Origin: Erythrobacteraceae bacterium
GTDB lineage: Bacteria; Pseudomonadota; Alphaproteobacteria; Sphingomonadales; Sphingomonadaceae
Assembly: GCA_027487015.1 (NCBI GenBank)
Contig: JAIYEK010000231.1
Span: 1-43,331 of the forward strand
Length of the DNA: 43,331 bases
Reading direction: 5' to 3'
Program-made: the position numbers and the translations under genes
Shown here: in pieces, positions 6,767 to 17,355 of the stretch
Layout: each line of letters opens with the position of its first letter
Position numbering within the stretch: position 1 is the first letter of the stretch
Notes under the pieces: generated by a model
The model's input: only the letters and a program-made list of their open reading frames with translations
Told to the model about the DNA's origin: nothing
Databases searched by the model: none

Positions 6767-9445
6767 ATGAGAACCAAGCCAAGATCAGGTTGCCGATTGG
6801 TCCGGCCAGGCTCGCAGGAGCAGAAGGCGCTTTGCGCTCGCCCGCGCGGCGACGCCTATTATGCTATCCTTGCGGACCGAGAACACCGCAGGGAAGCATG
6901 GGCCGAGTGCCGGCACATCAAATCGGTCGAGCGCATCCTCCGCGAGCAGCAAGAGGCCCAGCGCGAGCGCGAGAAGGTGCATCGTTCCTTCCGCGTAAAG
7001 CGCCACAAGAATTGGGAAGATGTGACGATAGGCGTGAAGGCGCATGCGGCACGGCTGATACTGCCCACGCGGATGCCCGGTGCTCTCATGCCGCGCTACT
7101 CGAATCCGATCATCGATACGAAGGGCCGCTTGTTCGTATTCCAGCGCATTCGCTATTATTCATCGTTGAAGACCAAGCAGGGACACTGCCGCGATCGGGC
7201 ATCATACGGCATGGATGGCGCACACGTCTTTCCCGGCGGCACCTTGGCCGTGGACAGCAACATGGGGGAGACGCGGGGCGAAATCCTCGAGTGCGTCGAT
7301 TTCGTCGAGCTGGTCAATCGCACCGCTGCCAGGAACGCCAAGACCTTCTTCCACGGCATCATGCAGAGCTGCCACGAGCTTTCACCGGAGCAGCAGTTTG
7401 AGATGGCCAAAGCTTACGCCGAAGAGACCTTCGGAGGTCAGGGGCTGCCCTATCTTGTCTGCCTCCACCCGCCGAGTGCCGAGGGCGACCAGCGCAACTG
7501 GCATGTGCACTTGTTCTTCTCGTTCCGCCCCGTGACGCGCGTCAACGAGGGCGAATGGGAGATTGGTCGTCACCTGCGCACCGACCTCGACGCCCCGACG
7601 CAGTTCAAGCGTCTGCGCGCGCTGTGGGCGGCCGAGTTAAACTTCGCCTGCGAGAAGGCCGGACTCGAAAGACGCTACACCCACCTCAGCTACGCAGCCG
7701 CCGGCGTTGACTGGGTGCCGCAAAAGCATTTGGGTGAGGGCCTCACCGCAAAGGTTCGCCGCGGCGAGCACGTCGCGCTCAACCTTGCCAATCACCGGAT
7801 CGCAGCGCGCAATGCGCTCAAGCGCGCCACCCAGGCGTTCCGCGCTGAGTTGATGTCGCGGGTGTCAAAAACACGCGAGGCGGTCGAAGCTGCTCTGAAC
7901 GCCGCGGTCATGGCGCAGGCCGTGCGATCAGCAATGCCAGCGCAGAGTCCAGATTGGGCTCTCCGCACTGCTGCCGTGGAGCAGGCGCCAATAGCCTCAC
8001 CCAATGGGAACGCCTCCGCGTCGAAGCCCGCCCCTTGGACGATTGGCTCTGCTCTCGTCAGCAAGTTGCAAGAATCGTCCGCACCGCGTCCGAGCCCTAG
8101 GCCCTTCGCTCTGAAAGCCAAGGCGCCGGCAGCTCAACTGCCATCGGCGGCAACATTACCTCCGCGTCCGACACCGTTCGCTTTGCGGGTGACGCTTCCT
8201 TCAACTGCGATTCCTACCGCGCCCGCGCCGTGGCCTTGCCCGCAGCCATTTGTTCTGCCGTCCGTATCGCACTCTTTGCATCCGCCCGCCGCGCCAGCGC
8301 CGCGCCCGCGTTCCAAGCCGTTCACTCTTCTAGCCAAACCACCGGCCCAGCATTTACCCGCAGCGCCCGCACCACGTCCAGCTCCGAAACCATTCAGATT
8401 AAGCGCCGCTATTGCTGCCGCTTTACCATCGGCCGCGCCTCAGATGCACGCCGCGATCAAGGCACGGCTCGGCCTTGGTGCCAATCCAATCGCGCCACCG
8501 AGTAAACAGGCACCGTGGTCTCCCCGCAACTTAAGTGCGCTTAAGTCGCGGCCGGTGGTGACGTTTGGAGCCGCAACACGTGCTCTGACGCAAAGCCAAG
8601 CGGGTCCTGCCGCCTCCTCGTCGTCAGGGAATCCCCCGTCGGTATCGGGGTTCCTTGCGGCGCCAGCACATGCGGCAGGGTCGCGCCCATGGCTTCGCGA
8701 ACCTGCAAGGGCCACACTTCTCAAAGATCTTCAAGAGCGGGCCGTCTACGTCGAGCGAGTCGATACCGGACAGGTTCTGCCGGTTCTTATGGAGCGCGGC
8801 CTGTATCAGTTTTCGCGCGCTGACCTCGCTGACCCCGGCATGCAGGCGCACCTTGCGCATATGTATCAGCGGCAACAGGCGTTCCTTAGTCGGTTCAATC
8901 CGATCGCTGCGAACAGGATCGGGGAATCAGATTTGAATAGGAGCAACAAGGCCATGATCGCCAAGCTCCCCGATGATCTGCAGTCGGAGGCGGAGGCTTG
9001 GGCAAAGACGGCCCTCTGGGACAAAATCATGCGCGATCTGCGTGAACACGGCCTGCGTCGCAGCAGACAATCAGTTGAAGCCTGGCGAACGGCTCTTCGC
9101 ACCTCCGATAGGCGCCGGTTCGAACTTGCCGCCAATGCGTCGGACCAGAACCGCCTGTGGCCCATCGAGGAATATGATCAGGTGAGCCAGGCGCTAGAGC
9201 GGGACGCCAGCGTTCACCGTCAGCGCCTCGGGATCTATCAGGCAGCGCAGAGTGGTGGGGGGAGCAGTGCTCCAGTGTCGGCAGTATCGAGCCGCAACAG
9301 CAATGCGACAGATAAAGGTAGCGCTGCGCCTTCCGGCCCGACCGAGCAGGACGCAACGCTGACAGATCCACGGACAGGGCTGAACCACGATGCGAACCGA
9401 GGCCGCAGTCCACTTCCGCCACCTCAGGATGATAAAGGATTGTGA
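6767..9445 (+). CDS. MobA/MobL-like relaxase with proline-rich linker (892 aa)
   Basis: A histidine triad typical of HUH relaxases is visible: His235 in CLHPP, then HVHLFFSF with His246 and His248. RYYSS near residue 128 offers tyrosines that could be the nucleophile. About 100 charged residues precede this domain. From about residue 400 to 600 a Pro/Ala-rich region contains repeated units of the form APRPxPKPFxL. A C-terminal domain follows (about 650-820). Such proteins nick oriT and pilot the strand during mobilization by a helper conjugation system. No type IV secretion genes are in the window. The first ATG has no Shine-Dalgarno sequence and sits on the AGACCCACCCC repeat, so the true start could be downstream, though the N-terminal region looks coding. 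Confidence 0.75.
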   Translation: MRTKPRSGCRLVRPGSQEQKALCARPRGDAYYAILADREHRREAWAECRHIKSVERILREQQEAQREREKVHRSFRVKRHKNWEDVTIGVKAHAARLILPTRMPGALMPRYSNPIIDTKGRLFVFQRIRYYSSLKTKQGHCRDRASYGMDGAHVFPGGTLAVDSNMGETRGEILECVDFVELVNRTAARNAKTFFHGIMQSCHELSPEQQFEMAKAYAEETFGGQGLPYLVCLHPPSAEGDQRNWHVHLFFSFRPVTRVNEGEWEIGRHLRTDLDAPTQFKRLRALWAAELNFACEKAGLERRYTHLSYAAAGVDWVPQKHLGEGLTAKVRRGEHVALNLANHRIAARNALKRATQAFRAELMSRVSKTREAVEAALNAAVMAQAVRSAMPAQSPDWALRTAAVEQAPIASPNGNASASKPAPWTIGSALVSKLQESSAPRPSPRPFALKAKAPAAQLPSAATLPPRPTPFALRVTLPSTAIPTAPAPWPCPQPFVLPSVSHSLHPPAAPAPRPRSKPFTLLAKPPAQHLPAAPAPRPAPKPFRLSAAIAAALPSAAPQMHAAIKARLGLGANPIAPPSKQAPWSPRNLSALKSRPVVTFGAATRALTQSQAGPAASSSSGNPPSVSGFLAAPAHAAGSRPWLREPARATLLKDLQERAVYVERVDTGQVLPVLMERGLYQFSRADLADPGMQAHLAHMYQRQQAFLSRFNPIAANRIGESDLNRSNKAMIAKLPDDLQSEAEAWAKTALWDKIMRDLREHGLRRSRQSVEAWRTALRTSDRRRFELAANASDQNRLWPIEEYDQVSQALERDASVHRQRLGIYQAAQSGGGSSAPVSAVSSRNSNATDKGSAAPSGPTEQDATLTDPRTGLNHDANRGRSPLPPPQDDKGL
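8529..8546. repeat. Second ACTTAAG-N4-CTTAAGT dyad inside relaxase gene
   Basis: ACTTAAGTGCGCTTAAGT matches the dyad at 6570-6587 at 16 of 18 positions, differing only in the two central bases. It lies inside the Pro-rich coding region, so conservation of a binding site there would not be explained by protein needs alone. Confidence 0.45.
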
Positions 9446-9638
9446 CGTGTTAATGAAGCAAGCGGCTATGGGCCGGGGCGGCTCCCGACCCAGACCCAGT
9501 CATTCCCAAGCATCAATGGCAAAGCTTGCTTCCGCTGAAAACCGCCATGCAGCTTTCGGGATCGCCCATTGGCCACGCTCATGGCTGGAGCTGGGTGGAA
9601 AGTCGAATGGCAGCATCGGGACAACCTGCCGGGCAAGG

Positions 9639-10967
9639 TCAAAACGCGATGTGCACACCAAAGCCCGGGCGCGGGGCAATGGTGGCTCTGCCAGAATGGG
9701 CGGCCACGATTGCCGCAACCATGGCCAGCCCCAGACCATGGCCAGGCGTGGATCGGCTGCGGTCGACCCGTGCAAACCGATTGAAGAGGTCTGGCGCCTC
9801 ATTCTCGCTCACTCCCGGACCATCATCAGTGACGGCGAGGCAGATGCCGTTATGAGTGCTTTCGCAGGTGATGTGGACGGTCGTTCCCTGCGGCGTGTGC
9901 TGCGCGGCATTGTCGAGCAGGTTCGTGAGCATCTGTTGCAGCAGCCTGCGATCGCCGGGCAAAGTCAGGCCGGGCGCAATGCTGGTTACAAGCTGGTGGC
10001 CGCTGCTCTCCATTGAGGGTCGGAACGTCTCCGCCACATCGGCCACCACCGCGCTGAGATCCACCGTCTGGAAGTGCGCGCGGGCGGCCATGCCTTCGAC
10101 TTCGGCAATCCGCAGCAGGGCGGAAAAGACCTCCAGCAGTTCACCAGCTTCGCTTGCTGCCGCTTCGATTGCCTCGCGTTGCAGCTCGGGGTTGAGCTCG
10201 CGCAGGGCCTCGTCGAGCCGGTTTTGCAGCCGCGTGAGCGGCGTGCGCAGGTCGTGGGCAACATCGCTGGAAACCTGTCGCAGGTTCTCCATCAGCCCGG
10301 TAATGCGGTCGAGCATCCGGTTAAGCGTCGTGGCCACACCGTCAAACTCGTCGCCGCTTCCGGTCAGTGGCACGCGCCGCGAGAGATCGCCGGCAATGAT
10401 CGCAGCAGCCGTGTGATCGATGCGGGCAAGCCGCCGCTGCGTGACGATGCCCACCAGCCAAGCGGCACCGATGCCGAGCAACAGCATCGCTCCGAATGCG
10501 CCGAGGAACAGGAGTATGAAACGCCTGTCCATTTCGTCGATTGCGGCACGATCGGCCGCGACCAGCAACCGGTAGTCCCCGGGCAGGACCGTGGTCAGCG
10601 ATTGCGCGATCCGCTCCTCGCCACCCGCCTTATAGGGCAATAGTTCGACATAGCCGGGCTTTGGCGGGACAGTCGTATCGAGCGATCCTGCTACGGGTCT
10701 GTTTTGGGCATCGACGAGCCGATAGCCGAGGCTTGCCGTGCTGCTTGCCGCCTCGCGCCGACGGATAGCGGCAGCCACGCCCTCATGCCCGTCCTGCCCT
10801 TCATCGATTAGCGCCTGCGTCTCGATGGCGATGCGGTGATCGAGTTGCAATTCAAGTGCCTCATGGGTCGTTTCGAATGCGACCGCGCCGATCACCAGCG
10901 TTGCGAGCGCAAAGCCCACAGCGACAGCAGCCACCAGACCGAACGTGCCGCGCCACCAGCGCTTCAT
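9639..10967 (-). CDS. Sensor histidine kinase of efflux operon (442 aa)
   Basis: Two membrane segments (about residues 8-30 and 151-175) frame a periplasmic sensing domain of roughly 120 residues. A HAMP domain (about 176-228) follows, then the H-box HDLRTPLTRLQNRL with His238. The catalytic ATPase carries NLLDNAAQHTPQG, DDGPGV and GHGLGLAMV. This is a complete HisKA/HATPase kinase. The ORF track extends to 11105, but the ATG at 10967 overlaps the stop of the response regulator (GGATGA) and is the proper start. As the last gene of the RND operon it probably senses the efflux substrate in the periplasm and phosphorylates the adjacent regulator. It ends convergent with the relaxase gene, leaving 193 nt. 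Confidence 0.93.
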   Translation of the reverse strand: MKRWWRGTFGLVAAVAVGFALATLVIGAVAFETTHEALELQLDHRIAIETQALIDEGQDGHEGVAAAIRRREAASSTASLGYRLVDAQNRPVAGSLDTTVPPKPGYVELLPYKAGGEERIAQSLTTVLPGDYRLLVAADRAAIDEMDRRFILLFLGAFGAMLLLGIGAAWLVGIVTQRRLARIDHTAAAIIAGDLSRRVPLTGSGDEFDGVATTLNRMLDRITGLMENLRQVSSDVAHDLRTPLTRLQNRLDEALRELNPELQREAIEAAASEAGELLEVFSALLRIAEVEGMAARAHFQTVDLSAVVADVAETFRPSMESSGHQLVTSIAPGLTLPGDRRLLQQMLTNLLDNAAQHTPQGTTVHITCESTHNGICLAVTDDGPGVSENEAPDLFNRFARVDRSRSTPGHGLGLAMVAAIVAAHSGRATIAPRPGFGVHIAF

Positions 10968-11641
10968 CCGCCGTCCCTGATGAGATAGCCCGCGCCGCGC
11001 ACGGTCTCGATCGGGTCGCTGTCGAACCCGGCGTTGAGTTTGGAGCGCAACCGGCTGAGGTGAGTCTCGACGATATTGGTCTTGGGGTCGAAGTCGAAAT
11101 CCCACACCCGTTCGAGTAGCATGGTGCGGGTCATGATGCGGCCGGGGTTGCGCATCAATTCGGTCAGAAGCGTGAACTCGCGGGGCTGGAGCGCAATCTT
11201 GCGGCCTGCGCGCGTGACGGTGCGGCGGTGCAGATCGAGCACAATGTCGCCTGCCGTCAGCCGCGCAGGCTCTGCTGCCGTCGAAGGCCGACGCCCCAGC
11301 GCTTGGAGACGGGCCGCCAGCTCGGTAAAGGCAAAGGGCTTCACCAGATAGTCATCCGCCCCGCCTTCGAGCCCTTCGACCCGGTCGCCAATCCCGCTGA
11401 CGGCGGTGAGCATCAGCACCGGGGTCATGTTTCCGGCAGCGCGCAGAGCCTTGACGAGAGCGAGGCCATCCAGCCCCGGCAGCATCCGGTCGACCACCAC
11501 GGCATCGAAGCCGCCTTCGGTTGCGTGATACAGGCCATCCCGCCCATCGCCGCTGGCCACCACCTGATGGCCCAGTTCGGCAAGGCCGCGGGCGATGAAC
11601 TGGTTGGTATCGGCATCGTCCTCGACGATCAGGATTCTCAT
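10964..11641 (-). CDS. OmpR/PhoB-family response regulator (225 aa)
   Basis: The receiver domain has the acidic pocket VEDD, the phosphoacceptor Asp51 (VVVDRMLPG) and Lys101 in LVKPF. A winged-helix DNA-binding domain follows from about 125, with TLLTELMRNPGRIMTR and NIVETHLSRLRSKL as the recognition region. It starts four nucleotides after the outer-membrane factor stop and overlaps the kinase start. It resembles metal-responsive CzcR/CopR/CusR-type regulators and probably activates its own operon; candidate target repeats lie upstream of the adaptor gene. Confidence 0.94.
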   Translation of the reverse strand: MRILIVEDDADTNQFIARGLAELGHQVVASGDGRDGLYHATEGGFDAVVVDRMLPGLDGLALVKALRAAGNMTPVLMLTAVSGIGDRVEGLEGGADDYLVKPFAFTELAARLQALGRRPSTAAEPARLTAGDIVLDLHRRTVTRAGRKIALQPREFTLLTELMRNPGRIMTRTMLLERVWDFDFDPKTNIVETHLSRLRSKLNAGFDSDPIETVRGAGYLIRDGG

Positions 11642-11645
11642 GCGA

Positions 11646-13025
11646 TCATTCTAGCGGCTTGGCACCGCTGCACCAGCCACCGCCAAGCGCGCGGAACAGC
11701 GCCACCTGCGCCTGCGCAACGGCGAGTTCGGACTGTGCGAGCGACAGTTCGGCTTGTGCCAGCGTCCGGTCGGCATCGATCCGTAGCAGCGGTGCCGCAT
11801 CGCCGAGCCGGACGCGCGCCTCGGCGCGGCGGGCATAGAGGCGTCCTTCGTCGCGCGCCTCGGTCAGCGCCCGGTTCCGGCGCACTTCGCCATCATAGGC
11901 CGCAAGCGCTGTCTCGACATCACGCAGCGCCCGGAGAACCACGACATCCCACCCGGCCAGCGCGGCCCGCTCGGCCGCCTCAGCCTGTTCGATCCGGGCG
12001 CGGGCCGGGGCCTGATTGGGGAAGGCCCAGCTCACCAGCGGTGAACCCGTTGCAACCAGCCCACCGCTCAGCAGGCCGAGTGCGCCGCCAAGGTTTATGC
12101 GGGGGTAGAGATCGGCACGCGCCACGCCGATCCGCGCCGTGGCGGCAGCGAGGCGGCGCTCGGCCTCACGGATGTCAGGGCGGCGCAGCAGCAGCGCGGT
12201 TCCATCACCGACGGGAGCCGCAGTGCGCAGTTTCGGCGGCGCGGTGCAAGTCACGGGATTGCTGCGGGCCTCTGCTGCCGGGCGTCCTGCGAGCGTGGCG
12301 AGGCGGTAGCGCGCATTGGCCTGCGCTGCTTCCAGCGGTGCAATGGCCGCCTTGGTCGCGGCGACAAGGTTGGCAGCCTGCGAGACTTCCAGCGGGGAGA
12401 CCTCGCCTGCCGCCAGCTGTCTACGGGTGATTGTCAGCGCGCGGTCCTGAAGCGCGACCTGTTCTTGCACGACGGCAAGGCTGCGGGTTGCTCCGCACAG
12501 ATCGACATAGGCCAGAACCGTATCCGCGACGACCGCGACCTTGACTGCATCGAGCGCAGCGGCCTGCGCTTCCGCATCGGCGCGGGCAGCGAGCGCACCT
12601 GAGCGAAGCCGACCGAACACGTCCGCATCCCAGCTTGCGGTTACCCCCAGATCGTAGTCGGTCGTCGGCACATTGCCCGAGGCGCTGGGCTGATTGGCGG
12701 GATTGTCGATGCCGAGGCTGCTCTCGATCGTGGTCTGGGGCAACCGGGCGGCTTGCGCCTGACGGAGCGCCGCACGCGCGCCATCGAGATTGGCATAGGC
12801 CACTCTGAGATCGGCATTGGCTGCAAAGCTGGCTTCGACCAAGCGGTCAAGCACAGGATCATCATAGAGCCGCCACCAATCATCGGGCACCGGCTCGATC
12901 GAAGCGACCGGCAGGCTCGCGAACGGTCCGGCTGCAATCGCGGGGTCGATCTTGGTTGCCGCAGGCGGGGACGTGGTCGCGCAAGCGGTCACCATCAGGG
13001 CAGCGAGGGGGACAAAGCGCTTCAT
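11646..13025 (-). CDS. RND efflux outer-membrane factor, NodT/TolC-like lipoprotein (459 aa)
   Basis: The N-terminus [19 protein letters not shown] is a lipoprotein signal with the cysteine at position 15. The body shows the two-fold repeated TolC/OEP architecture with long Ala/Gln-rich helices ([41 protein letters not shown]) and [30 protein letters not shown]-type sequence, here quoted only as [14 protein letters not shown]. It forms the outer-membrane channel for the adjacent RND pump. The ORF track begins at 13223, but the ATG at 13025 overlaps the pump stop and precedes the signal peptide, so the first 66 residues of the track entry are not real. Confidence 0.92.
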   Translation of the reverse strand: MKRFVPLAALMVTACATTSPPAATKIDPAIAAGPFASLPVASIEPVPDDWWRLYDDPVLDRLVEASFAANADLRVAYANLDGARAALRQAQAARLPQTTIESSLGIDNPANQPSASGNVPTTDYDLGVTASWDADVFGRLRSGALAARADAEAQAAALDAVKVAVVADTVLAYVDLCGATRSLAVVQEQVALQDRALTITRRQLAAGEVSPLEVSQAANLVAATKAAIAPLEAAQANARYRLATLAGRPAAEARSNPVTCTAPPKLRTAAPVGDGTALLLRRPDIREAERRLAAATARIGVARADLYPRINLGGALGLLSGGLVATGSPLVSWAFPNQAPARARIEQAEAAERAALAGWDVVVLRALRDVETALAAYDGEVRRNRALTEARDEGRLYARRAEARVRLGDAAPLLRIDADRTLAQAELSLAQSELAVAQAQVALFRALGGGWCSGAKPLE

Positions 13026-16000
13026 GCCACCGCCTCTGCCAGTTCGGGCTCGGGTGCCGGCTGTTCCTTGCCGAAGCGGGCATAGAGCGCGGGCATCAGG
13101 AACAGGTTGAGCGCAGTCGACGAGATTAGGCCGCCGAGGATGACGATCGCCATGGGATGCTCGATCTCGTGACCCGGCTTGTCGCCCGCGATCACCAGCG
13201 GCACCAGCGCAAGTCCTGCGCACATTGCGGTCATTAAGATTGGCACCAGACGTTCCTGCGCGCCGCGCAGGATCAGGGCCGGGCCGAACTCCTCGCCCTC
13301 GAACCGGCGCAGGTGATCATAGTGCGAGAGCAGCATGATCCCGTTGCGCGCCGAAATCCCGATCACCGTCACAAAGCCGACCAGCGATCCCAGCGACAGA
13401 ACCCCGCCGGTGAGCGCAACCCCGATCACCCCGCCGACCAGCGCGAAGGGCAGGCTGAGGCCCACCAGCGCGGTGATCCGGGCCGAACGAAACTCCAGCC
13501 AGACGAGCAGCAGGATGCCGAAAAGGCAGACCAGGCCCACCGTCCACAGCCGCGACCGCGATTCCTTGAGCGCTGCATATTCGCCGAGAATCTCGGGATG
13601 GTAGCCGGTGGCGAAGGGCACTTCGCTCACCGCCGCCTCAACCCCGCGCGCTACGGCTCCGAGATCGGCATCACTCGCGATATTGAGCGTGACATCGAGA
13701 CGGCGCTGGCCATCCTCGCGCTTGATTTCGTTGGGCGCGGGCACGATCACCACATCGGCGACGTCGCGCAGGCGCACCGGCGCGCCGACCGGGGTCTGGA
13801 TCATCAGATCGGCGAGCGCGTGCTGGTCGCCGCGAATGGCTGGCTCGCCCCACAAGGCGACATCGAAAGCCTTCTGGTCGCGGTAGATCTCGCCCAGCTT
13901 CTCGCCCGCCACGAGGGTCTGTGCCTGCCGCCGCACCTCGCCCGGCGTCAGGCCCAACGTGACCAGATCGGCCGCGCGCGGGCGGATCTGGATCTGCGGC
14001 ACCAGCACCTGCTGTTCGACCTTGAGGTCGGTTACACCGGGGATGCTGGCGACCTTGCCGCGCACCCGCTCGGCTGCGGCCCGCAGCTCGTCCTGATCGG
14101 GGCCGTAGATCCGCACCACCACGGTCGCGCCTGCGCCCGAGAGCACCTCCTTGATGCGCTCGCGCAGATAGGTGAGCACGTCGCGGTAGAGGCCGGGATA
14201 GCCGTCAACCACTTCCTTGATCCGGGCAACGCTGGCGTCGTAGTCGGCCCCATCGTCAAGGCTGATCCACAGTTCGGTGAAGTTCGGGCCGACCACCTCG
14301 TCAGCTGCCTCGGCACGCCCGATATGCGCACCGAAGTTGCGCACGCCGGGGATGGCCCGCAGCTCCTTCGAGGCGCGGATGGTGATGCGGTCCATCGCCT
14401 CGATACCGATGCCCGGCTTCTCGACGAAGTGCATAAGGAAGTCGGTCTCGCGGAAATCAGGTAGGAACTGGTCCTTGAATCCGAGGTAGCCTACGCCGGA
14501 AAGCAGCAAGCCGCCCGCGACGATGCCCATGGCAAGCCGTGGCCGTTCGATCAGCCGGGGCAGGACGCCAAGATAGCGCCGCTTGAGCGAGGCGACAAAG
14601 CGTGTGTCGCGATGCTCCTTCATCGGCGCATTGGGGAGCAGCATCAGGCACATCGCAGGCGTCACCACCAGCGCGACCAGCAGCGAGGCGGCAATTGCCA
14701 GCACATAGGCAATTGCCAGTGGCCGGAAGAATGTTCCTGCCACCCCGCCGAGGAAGAAGATCGGCAAGAATACCAGCATCACGATCAGCGAGGCAAAGAC
14801 AACCGCCGTGCGCACTTCGAGCGAGGCCGAGAGCACCACGGCAAAGGCCGAGCGCGGATTGCCCGCCTCCCGGTTCAGGCGGAGACGGCGGGCGATGTTC
14901 TCGACATCGATGATCGCATCATCGACCACCTCGCCAAGCGCGATCACCAGTCCGGCGATCACCATTGTGTTGATCGTCGCCCCGCTCCAAAGCAGCACCA
15001 GTCCTGCGGCCAACAGGGACAGCGGGATCGCCACAAGGCTGATCGTCGCCTGCCGCCAGTCACGTGTGAAGGCGAACAGCACGATCGCCACCAGCAGGCA
15101 GCCGATCATCAGCGCGCGGGTCAGGTTGTCGATCGACTTCTCGATGAAGGTTGCAGGGCGGAAGATCGTGGTGTCGATCTTGACGTCCTTGAGGCCGGGC
15201 CGCAGCTCTTCGACCGCTGCCTCGACGTCGCGGGTCAGCTGGAGCGTGTTGCCGGTCGGCTGCTTCTCGACGATCAGCATGATACCCGGGCCGTCGTCGA
15301 TGATCGCATTGCCGATGGGGGCGGCAAAGCCATCGGTCACCCGCGCGACATCCCCCACCCGCACCGGCGCATCGCCTGCGATCTTGATGACCGTGCGGGA
15401 AAGATCCTCGGCGGTCTGGATCGCGCCCGCCTGCTGCACCGGAAGCCGCTGGTTGGGCGTATCGACAAAGCCGCCGCCGCCGACCAGCACCGCATCCCCG
15501 GTCGCCGCGCGTAGTTCGGCCAGCGTGACGCCCGAGGCTTGCAGCCGATCGGGATCGGCCAGAACCTGCAACTGCCGGTCGCGGTAGCCCCACACGGCGA
15601 CATTGGCGACACCCGGCACTGACATCAGCTTGGGCCGGATCGTCCAGCGAACCAGCTCGGACAGCTGCATCTGATCGAGCTTCTTCGAGGAGATGCCGAT
15701 CTTCATTGCCCGACTCGTGGACGACAGCGGCGGCAGCATCACAGGCGGGCGGGCAGCGGCAGGCAGTCGCGCCTGCACCTGCGCCACCCGCTCCTGCACC
15801 AGCTGGCGGGCGCGGATGACATCAGTGCCGCGTTCGAACAGGATCGTCACCGAAGACAGCCCCAGCACCGACTTCGATCGCAGGGTTGCGAGATCGGGCA
15901 CGCCATTGACAGCGGTCTCGATCGGCACCGTGATCAGGCTTTCGACCTCCTCGGTCGACAGGCCCGGCGCTTCGGTCTGTATCTCGACGATAGGCGGAGC

Positions 16001-16126
16001 GAACTCGGGGAACACATCCAGCGGCACATCGGCAGAGGCGCGCAGGCCGAGCACGACAAGCAGCGCCGCCATCGCAAGCACCAGCACGCGCTGCTTGAGC
16101 GCCGAGCGAACCAGCCAGGCCAGCAT
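13022..16126 (-). CDS. Heavy-metal-type RND efflux pump, CzcA/CusA-like (1034 aa)
   Basis: The length fits RND inner-membrane pumps, with membrane segments in two clusters around the usual two large periplasmic loops. Features include [20 protein letters not shown] near the N-terminus and [12 protein letters not shown] in the porter domain. [16 protein letters not shown] near residue 400 is the TM4 motif that separates metal exporters from drug exporters. Compared with CzcA (DFGIIVDGAVVIVEN) the first aspartate is replaced, while the second Asp and the Glu are kept, so the metal specificity is likely different from classic Zn/Co/Cd pumps. The ATG at 16126 overlaps the adaptor stop; the earlier track start is spurious. 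It uses the proton gradient to export metal through the adaptor and outer-membrane factor. Confidence 0.92.
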   Translation of the reverse strand: MLAWLVRSALKQRVLVLAMAALLVVLGLRASADVPLDVFPEFAPPIVEIQTEAPGLSTEEVESLITVPIETAVNGVPDLATLRSKSVLGLSSVTILFERGTDVIRARQLVQERVAQVQARLPAAARPPVMLPPLSSTSRAMKIGISSKKLDQMQLSELVRWTIRPKLMSVPGVANVAVWGYRDRQLQVLADPDRLQASGVTLAELRAATGDAVLVGGGGFVDTPNQRLPVQQAGAIQTAEDLSRTVIKIAGDAPVRVGDVARVTDGFAAPIGNAIIDDGPGIMLIVEKQPTGNTLQLTRDVEAAVEELRPGLKDVKIDTTIFRPATFIEKSIDNLTRALMIGCLLVAIVLFAFTRDWRQATISLVAIPLSLLAAGLVLLWSGATINTMVIAGLVIALGEVVDDAIIDVENIARRLRLNREAGNPRSAFAVVLSASLEVRTAVVFASLIVMLVFLPIFFLGGVAGTFFRPLAIAYVLAIAASLLVALVVTPAMCLMLLPNAPMKEHRDTRFVASLKRRYLGVLPRLIERPRLAMGIVAGGLLLSGVGYLGFKDQFLPDFRETDFLMHFVEKPGIGIEAMDRITIRASKELRAIPGVRNFGAHIGRAEAADEVVGPNFTELWISLDDGADYDASVARIKEVVDGYPGLYRDVLTYLRERIKEVLSGAGATVVVRIYGPDQDELRAAAERVRGKVASIPGVTDLKVEQQVLVPQIQIRPRAADLVTLGLTPGEVRRQAQTLVAGEKLGEIYRDQKAFDVALWGEPAIRGDQHALADLMIQTPVGAPVRLRDVADVVIVPAPNEIKREDGQRRLDVTLNIASDADLGAVARGVEAAVSEVPFATGYHPEILGEYAALKESRSRLWTVGLVCLFGILLLVWLEFRSARITALVGLSLPFALVGGVIGVALTGGVLSLGSLVGFVTVIGISARNGIMLLSHYDHLRRFEGEEFGPALILRGAQERLVPILMTAMCAGLALVPLVIAGDKPGHEIEHPMAIVILGGLISSTALNLFLMPALYARFGKEQPAPEPELAEAVA

Positions 16127-17115
16127 CAGTGTGCGACCCCGAACTCGGTGCCGAACAGCTCGGCAGCGCCTGCCGTGACCACCAGCGTTCCGGGACGCAG
16201 GCCCCGCGACAGGATCGCGCGGCCACCTTCCGTTGCTGCCACCTCGATCCGCTGGCGCACATAGTTGTCGGCCTCGGTCTTGGCATAGACCCATTCGCCG
16301 CCGTAGATGTCCCGCAGGATCGCGGAGGTTGGCACCGACAGTCCTTCGCTCTGCCCGCTAGCAAGCGGCAGCGCGACGCTGACCCGCTGGCCGACACGGT
16401 AGGCCCGATCACGATTGTCGAGCGCGAAATAGAGATCGACGGTGCCGGCCACCGCATTGGCCGATGGCGGCGCATCGACGGGCCGCGCCGATCGTTTCGC
16501 GCCATCCTGTCCAAGCGGCGAGACCAGCGCCGACTGACCTTGTGGCAGCCCGGCAAGATCGCTCCCGAACACTGGCACCCGCACCCAGACGTAGCGTTGG
16601 TTGCCAAGGCTCGCCACCGCTGGCCCGAGCAGGCGGCGCTGGGCCGCAGCCGCATCGGCAGCAGCCTTGGCCGCACCGAGTGCTGCCGTCGCCTCATCCC
16701 GCGCACGGATGCTTCCCGCTTCCTCATCAACCAACGCCGAGGCGCGATCATAGGCGACGCGCGCCAAAGCAAGCTGCGCCCGTGCCCGCGCAAGTTCGCC
16801 ATCAGCGCCGACCTGCTGCACGCCAAGCTGTTGCAGATTGCTGGCGGAGTTGATCGGCGCGGCGCCGACCCCCGCCGGGACGACAATCTCACCGCTTGTC
16901 ATGCGCATGGCCGATGCGGTGCCCGTCCCGATCCGCTCGGTCACAATCCCGAGCCGCTTTTGCGCTTCCGGCGTAAGCTTCAGGCGGACAAGCTCGGTCT
17001 CGTGGGCGATTGCCTCGCTGTGGACCGGGGCCTTGGCAGGCGCAGCGGGTTCACCTCCGCAGGCGGTCAGGAGGATGGCAGGGCCGAAAGCGGCAAGGGC
17101 TAAGCGATTTGGCAT
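16126..17115 (-). CDS. RND efflux periplasmic adaptor, lipoprotein (329 aa)
   Basis: A lipobox (LLTACGG, Cys19) follows a short signal peptide. A Glu/Lys-rich segment ([17 protein letters not shown]) resembles the start of CzcB/CusB-type adaptors. A helical hairpin rich in Ala (about 100-165) would contact the outer-membrane factor, and beta-barrel and membrane-proximal domains follow ([36 protein letters not shown]). It is the first gene of the five-gene efflux operon, and its stop overlaps the pump start. No His-rich metal-binding N-terminus is present. The length is at the short end for the family because the lipoyl region appears abbreviated. Confidence 0.88.
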   Translation of the reverse strand: MPNRLALAAFGPAILLTACGGEPAAPAKAPVHSEAIAHETELVRLKLTPEAQKRLGIVTERIGTGTASAMRMTSGEIVVPAGVGAAPINSASNLQQLGVQQVGADGELARARAQLALARVAYDRASALVDEEAGSIRARDEATAALGAAKAAADAAAAQRRLLGPAVASLGNQRYVWVRVPVFGSDLAGLPQGQSALVSPLGQDGAKRSARPVDAPPSANAVAGTVDLYFALDNRDRAYRVGQRVSVALPLASGQSEGLSVPTSAILRDIYGGEWVYAKTEADNYVRQRIEVAATEGGRAILSRGLRPGTLVVTAGAAELFGTEFGVAH

Positions 17116-17135
17116 TCCTGCCGCATAGAGCGCTC

Positions 17136-17179
17136 ACATTGGGGCAATGTTGGCAAAGCTATACAATATCCCAATGTTG
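17136..17179. promoter_or_regulatory. AACATTG repeats upstream of efflux operon, candidate response-regulator site
   Basis: On the minus strand the sequence CAACATTGGG and CAACATTGCC occur as direct repeats about 26 nt apart, and CATTGGGGCAATG forms a small dyad. They lie 20-65 nt upstream of the adaptor start. OmpR-type regulators bind tandem direct repeats at promoters they activate, so this is a plausible autoregulatory site. The binding protein is not proven. Confidence 0.45.
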
Positions 17180-17355
17180 CAGCGCGATCTGCTGCCATCA
17201 TCGAGTTGCTGCAGTTAGGGCGGCTATGAGGTCGGTTTGTGAATTTCCGCTTCCGGGGGGAAACATATTGAAGCTGCCCAGCAGGTATCGGGATCGCGCG
17301 TCGGCCTGGCTCATAGCCGGGAACCCGTCCGCCCCCATTAGAGGACAGCATCGCG

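Noticed and set aside
9390-10643. Long plus-strand ORFs over the kinase gene
   Set aside because: These are GC-rich antisense shadows of the histidine kinase, which has all of its motifs.
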